Below are positions 60,401-64,000 of a stretch of 64,000 nucleotides of DNA, one piece after another. The notes under the pieces were generated by a model, which worked only from the letters and a program-made list of their open reading frames with translations, did no database searches and was not told the origin of the DNA. Location of the stretch: contig JASANC010001728.1 in assembly GCA_030248135.1 (NCBI GenBank), forward strand, positions 62,001 through 126,000, given 5' to 3'. Origin of the DNA: Theristus sp. LFF4_11 (taxonomy: Eukaryota > Nematoda > Chromadorea > Monhysterida > Xyalidae). Both the position numbers and the translations under genes were made by a program. Within the stretch, counting starts at the first letter, position 1. Each line of letters begins with the position of its first letter.

Positions 60401-62129
60401 ATTGTTGCATTGGAAACTGTCCAAAAAACACAGGTTCCGCTGAATGTTTTTGTTAATATTTAGAAGCGAAAAGTTGATCAATACACAGTAATCAGTTTGC
60501 AATTAAACGCTGTAATCGTATCAGGACAAAGCACTTGATCATTGGGGCTCACAGTATCGAATGACCTCACAAGAATTGGAAGCACTGCGCGAAGAGAACG
60601 CTCAGCTGAGAGCAAAGTTGCGAGCACAGCAGAAGGAAGTTGAATCAATTAAGGGTAAATTGAACATTGTGTCACTTTATAGATTTGGGAAACAGTTCGC
60701 AATATTAAAGGTAACATTTGAAACGTTTCCCACTTGACCGGATCAATACTCATTCTAATGGGGAGATCATTAAAAACAACATCCTTTATGTGAACTGTTT
60801 TCAATATATGGGTCCACGTCCACAATTTTCGTTGAGTACAAATTTAGAAGCAGAACAGTTATCTTCAGTCACAAAAACCTTCTCATAAATTGCAGAGATT
60901 TGCCGAGAACAAGGCGTTCGCGTTGAGGATCGCGCATCGGCACTAGAGTCGCAGATCCGAGAGCTACGAAACGAGATCGAAACGTCTGTTTCACATTCAG
61001 TGAATGCGCTACAAATGAACGGACATCATTATCAGAATGGACTGACGAATGGAAGCGTCGCACAGAATGGTGATTTTTCGCGAAGTCGCGAACGCAGCGA
61101 GTCGCCAATTTCAACGTCATTGTCACTGTCAATTTCATTGCCACCGACTACGAACACAACGTCAACCAGTAGTCATGCGTCCAAACGTTTCGGATCAGCG
61201 ACTACGGTAAACAGTCAAAAACAGTTTTTTTTAATTCTTTATCTGGTTCTTGCCAGTACCGAAGATGAGGGGGAGCGCGAAGCTGATCCGTTGGGGGGCG
61301 GGGTCCGTTGATACCCACTCCTAAACCTGGGAACCCACTCTTTTTTCGACTCGGCATCCCCTCCCCCCTCCGTGGGTACCCATCCCTTTTTAAAAAGTTC
61401 TCAAAATCGCAAGTTTTCGTTCAAAAATCACAATTTTTTGTTCAAAAATTACAAAATTTTTTTCAGAAATCATGATTTTTTGTTCCCAGGTGCATAATAT
61501 ACGTTAAATACAATAAGGTTATTTTGTCTTACAAACAACTATTTTAGGGCTTTTTCTAAATATATGATGTTTTTCATTAAATAATTGCAATAAAAATGCG
61601 GGGGTGGGGTGGGGGAGGGGTAGTACCCTCTCATACCAAGAAACCAATTAGCATCCGGTGCATACATTTAGCAGGCAACTCGGGAGTGTCCCATTTACCC
61701 CCCCCCCCCTCCCCCCAAATATTTCGCCCCCCCCCCACAGGTATGTACCCCCTACCTAAAAATGATTGTCATCTTCGGTATGGTTCTTGCTTACCGAGAA
61801 GGAAACCTTGTGAGGGTGTGAGCGCGGATTCTGAATTGTTTGTTCCATTCGAGCAATACAGAACAAGTCTAAAGTATCATAATACATGGGATACGAGTGG
61901 TTTTTACTGCTCTCGTCCAAGCATTGTGACATTGTTTTTCATATTGTCTCCGTCACATTCCGATTTGGATGAAGGTAGGGTGTATGTTGATGCCAGAAAA
62001 TAACTAAAAGGATTGCAAACGCATCATATCTTTCACATCATAAACTGTGAGTTTTTCGTGATACTTTAGACTTCCTACGTTAAATACCGGTCCAACTCGC
62101 GCTCTTCACGAACGAGATCGTATCGATGA
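48432..62129 (+). CDS. Myosin heavy chain, class II-like motor with short coiled-coil tail
   Basis: Thirty-five plus-strand exons join in one frame to about 1648 residues. They start at 48432, 48858, 49222, 49448, 49684, 49788, 50037, 50222, 53301, 53701, 53986, 54208, 54543, 54848, 55104, 56623, 56841, 57118, 57349, 57501, 57771, 57953, 58159, 58329, 58556, 58729, 58939, 59178, 59360, 59559, 59988, 60256, 60525, 60896 and 62070. Motor: [16 protein letters not shown]-loop [13 protein letters not shown] (about 199), switch I NDNSSRFGKFIR (about 254), [11 protein letters not shown], switch II LDISGFE (about 502), [18 protein letters not shown], and [10 protein letters not shown] with [11 protein letters not shown] (SH2/SH1 area, about 758). 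ENTKK and LLEKSRV are class II traits. One IQ-like neck ([12 protein letters not shown]) follows. The coiled coil (about 965-1540) is broken by a Ser/Pro-rich exon at 59360. The tail ends in a Ser/Thr-rich region and [13 protein letters not shown]. The rod is about half the length of muscle myosin rods, so thick-filament assembly is doubtful. Confidence 0.9.
51091..51657. mobile_element. Foldback element with GGAATTC-CGGGCC repeat arms, in myosin intron 8
   Basis: Ends GTACAATTCCGGCCCGC and, inverted, GTACTATTCCGGCCCGC. Each arm (about 150 bp) is built of 14-15-bp steps such as CCGGCCCGAAGAATT and finishes with GAGAATTTTCGCCAGCA, AATATTAAACCACACGAAGT. The centre (about 51250-51505) is AT-rich and non-coding. 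Confidence 0.85.
52072..52337. mobile_element. MITE, CAGT-GGCCGAATAAA family, complete copy
   Basis: 266 bp between TA dinucleotides at 52070-52071 and 52338-52339. It starts CAGTACGGCCGAATAAATGG and ends TTAATCGGTCACACCG. Inverted similarity of the two ends is short and imperfect, but length, ends and interior match the nested copy at 17074. It lies in myosin intron 8. Confidence 0.88.
53068..53165 (-). repeat. (TCAG)n junction between two repeat tails, myosin intron 8
   Basis: The inverted (ACTG)n-tailed repeat (53085-53165, counterpart of 34860-34996) meets another stretch ending GTTAAAATAAATCAGTCAG. Two AATAAA-plus-tetranucleotide tails thus appear tail to tail at 53068-53095. Confidence 0.55.
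55368..55577. mobile_element. CAGT-GGCCGAATAAA MITE, left part, at a myosin splice donor
   Basis: CAGTATGGCCGAATAAATGA follows TA at 55366-55367. The exon 15 junction is AAG|GTACAGT, so the donor GT overlaps the insertion-site TA and the next donor bases belong to the MITE. Similarity to the complete copies runs to about TTTCGTTCAAATTT, then stops; the right end is missing. Confidence 0.75.
55667..56462. mobile_element. Foldback-type element in myosin intron 15
   Basis: Inverted arms: CATTAACGTGACTG at the left and CACGTTAATTGTCAC at the right, with AACTTTGCCACTGGAAAGGG and GGGCCGCATCTTTGCCACTG repeated inverted near 56420-56380. An inner pair, AGGCTTGCGAAGCCTTAGG and CCTAAGGCTTCGCAA, lies at 55973 and 56082. 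Arms are about 150-200 bp and degenerate. No coding capacity. Confidence 0.7.
61255..61750. repeat. G-run and C-run rich segment in the last myosin intron
   Basis: GGGGGGCGGGG at about 61290, GGGGGTGGGGTGGGGGAGGG at about 61600 and C-runs at 61697-61740, broken by AT-rich sequence with TTTTTGTTCAAAAATCAC-type repeats. Composition differs sharply from the flanking exons. It may be another diverged GC-rich element; ends not found. Confidence 0.6.
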
Positions 62130-64000
62130 TGATGTTTGCGAACTACTCCACTGATATCAAGAAGATGCTTAGCTCCCGAACTCGAACGTTTGCGCCGTGT
62201 CATGCCGCAGAACCTGGAATCTCTTTTTTCGCTTTTCTTGATTCACGATGCATTCATTGTAATGATTCTTTCTTAAAACGATATTTACGATTAGTAGACT
62301 AATTTGATTTTTCTCACAACTGCGAAAACATCGCAATACAGTCTCTCGTGCCTGTACTTGTTTTTCAATGCCTCATTTTTTGAAAAGCGTGTATTTGTGA
62401 TGCTTTATTAGCCCACAGTTCTTGTTGATATTGTCATGTTGTCTTTTAAATTTCATGTTATTTTGCGACATGTTTTCAGGGTATATACACTCGAATTGAA
62501 GTCAAATATGTAACATATTTTCACGGTTTTTGTGTTGTAAATATACCGTTATGTTTGTTTGAAAGTTGAAAAGCTCGATCGTTTTTAACGTGACACGTGA
62601 CACTTTTTTATGCGGAAACGAAATTTTTATACGAATGTTACAACGGTAAAATTATATTGTGGTTCCTGTGATTTGCGTTGTGTTTGAGCGAACTAGGTTC
62701 TGAAAGAACTTTTCAGTTTTTTTAACCAGCCATGAAAACATCCAAAATCTTTTTAAAACAAATAACTTTTCTATGTTTTTACGTTGAGAAGACGGTATAG
62801 ATGGTGCGGGTGTTAGTTATAACAACGTTTTAATGTTGTTCAGTTCATAACTAAAAAAACGTTTTTTTGTTAAAAACGTGTTCTGTGTGGTTCTCTGAAG
62901 GATTTTTAACTCCTTGATGATTTTTAAATCAAAGGCATTCTTTCAAAATGTTTAGCTTAAAAATAGGTATGTGTTTTTTAATTTCCCTTAAACGACAATC
63001 GTGGTGCAATATAAAAGTAAAAACTTTCATTTATAGTTTATCGGATCGTAACCCATTTTTAAACAACAAATAATATCGTGAAAGCATAACCCGTACGTCC
63101 CTCCACATTTGTTTCATAAACCACGCAGAAATGGATAATTCGGACTTTTCAGTTTTCAGTTACACTTTGGATGGATAAACTTTTCAGTTACACTTTGAAA
63201 AGACAACAGTTCCCAGGCAGACAACAACAACACAACAACAACAGTAAAGTTTCACCGTTCACTGGTGCAACAACGCATTTCACATGAGCACCTTCTGGTG
63301 ATAAAAGAAGTGATGTAATTTGACATTTGTTGTGTAATCCCCTACACCATTGTTCAATATCATATCAGTCATCACAGTACTGCACATTTGTTGTGCGTCT
63401 TCCTGAATACGCGATGTTCTTAGAAGTTCGAAAAGAAGAGAATTGTATTTTGCATGAACAGACATTGTGTGTAAACAAACTTGCGAAGTTTCCATTCCAA
63501 TTGTAATCGTCGCCAAAAACAGAAACCCACTGTTTTACAATTGGTATTGCCAAAACGATGAAGAAGTCTTCGTTGGTGGGGGTTGCACTTTGCATTAAGT
63601 TTGAACGTTTTCAGGTGCGTGGTGTGGTTGTATGATTTTGGTAGGCATAGTAGTTATTCTCAAACAGTTTACCATCTAAAACTGTTGAGTAATACAGGGT
63701 GTTGTGCAGTCAGTGTTGCAGTTTAGTACTGAACCAAGTAATGAGCCTCTGTACCGTTAATGAAACAAACTGCCTATATATAATGTAACTGTCGCTAAAC
63801 AATTCAAGCACTGCAGCGAAGCAAATTTCAGTTCACTTTTTGACGTCAATTTGCTTTCAAAGGCAAATCTTCGTCCACCGCGCATCGTATTCATGCGCAA
63901 CCCTGTTCTGTGAACACCACAATCAATAAAAGAACAAATTTCGTGTACAAAACTGGGAAACCAGTAAGATGTGTGACTGCAACAGACGGCTCTGGTTGTA
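62130..64000. other. Downstream of myosin, nothing firm
   Basis: AT-rich. A minus-strand candidate exon at about 63418-63362 (cgtattcag|GAAGACGCACAACAAATG... AATG|gtgtag) lies within open frames 63595-63280 but has no recognisable family. At 63694 a TACAGGGTGTTGTGCAGTCA resembles a transposon end without a visible partner. Confidence 0.35.

Overview
The window is eukaryotic, almost certainly from an invertebrate animal. Its genes are rich in short introns, mostly GT-AG, and many acceptors have the form TTTTCAG, TTTTTAG or TTTGCAG with no long polypyrimidine tract. That form, plus a tandem pair of GT11 fucosyltransferase-like genes and a KLP-6/KIF28 kinesin, points towards a nematode or another ecdysozoan. 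I cannot fix the species. All gene models were spliced by eye and checked only for reading-frame continuity across exons.

Layout. 0-1 kb: broken mariner-type transposon. 1.9-2.3 kb: orphan exon-like segments. 2.8-4.3 kb (minus): small SAM methyltransferase resembling METTL27. 5.5-9.0 kb and 10.6-13.3 kb (both minus): two tandem GT11-type glycosyltransferase genes. The first has a 31-bp minisatellite in its last intron and a 604-bp inverted-repeat insert in an exon. 16.4-19.6 kb: a Tc1-like element loaded with satellite repeats. 19.9-24.8 kb (plus): FkbM-type methyltransferase with a 2.6-kb foldback element in intron 2. 26.3-27.5 kb: ACGTC pentamer repeats. 27.6-34.3 kb (minus): a four-transmembrane protein gene whose 5.7-kb intron is filled with nested transposons, including a second, inverted copy of the satellite-loaded element. 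35.6-41.6 kb (minus): complete 16-exon kinesin-3 gene of KIF28/KLP-6 type, about 993 aa. 41.6-48.4 kb: no recognisable gene, with a (CAA)n block. 48.4-62.1 kb (plus): complete 35-exon myosin heavy chain, class II-like motor with a short coiled-coil tail, about 1648 aa. 62.1-64 kb: nothing firm.

The genes do not form an obvious pathway. The two GT11 genes and the FkbM gene all encode proteins with an N-terminal membrane anchor, which would suit Golgi modification enzymes, but that is loose. The strongest theme is mobile DNA. At least five TIR families (mariner, Tc1-like, three TA-target MITEs) and three or four foldback elements are present, several nested. For two nested insertions the window itself contains the matching empty site. 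The observation most worth testing is the GT11 insert: the frame is intact only if exactly 604 bp are removed, yet no GT-AG boundary is available.
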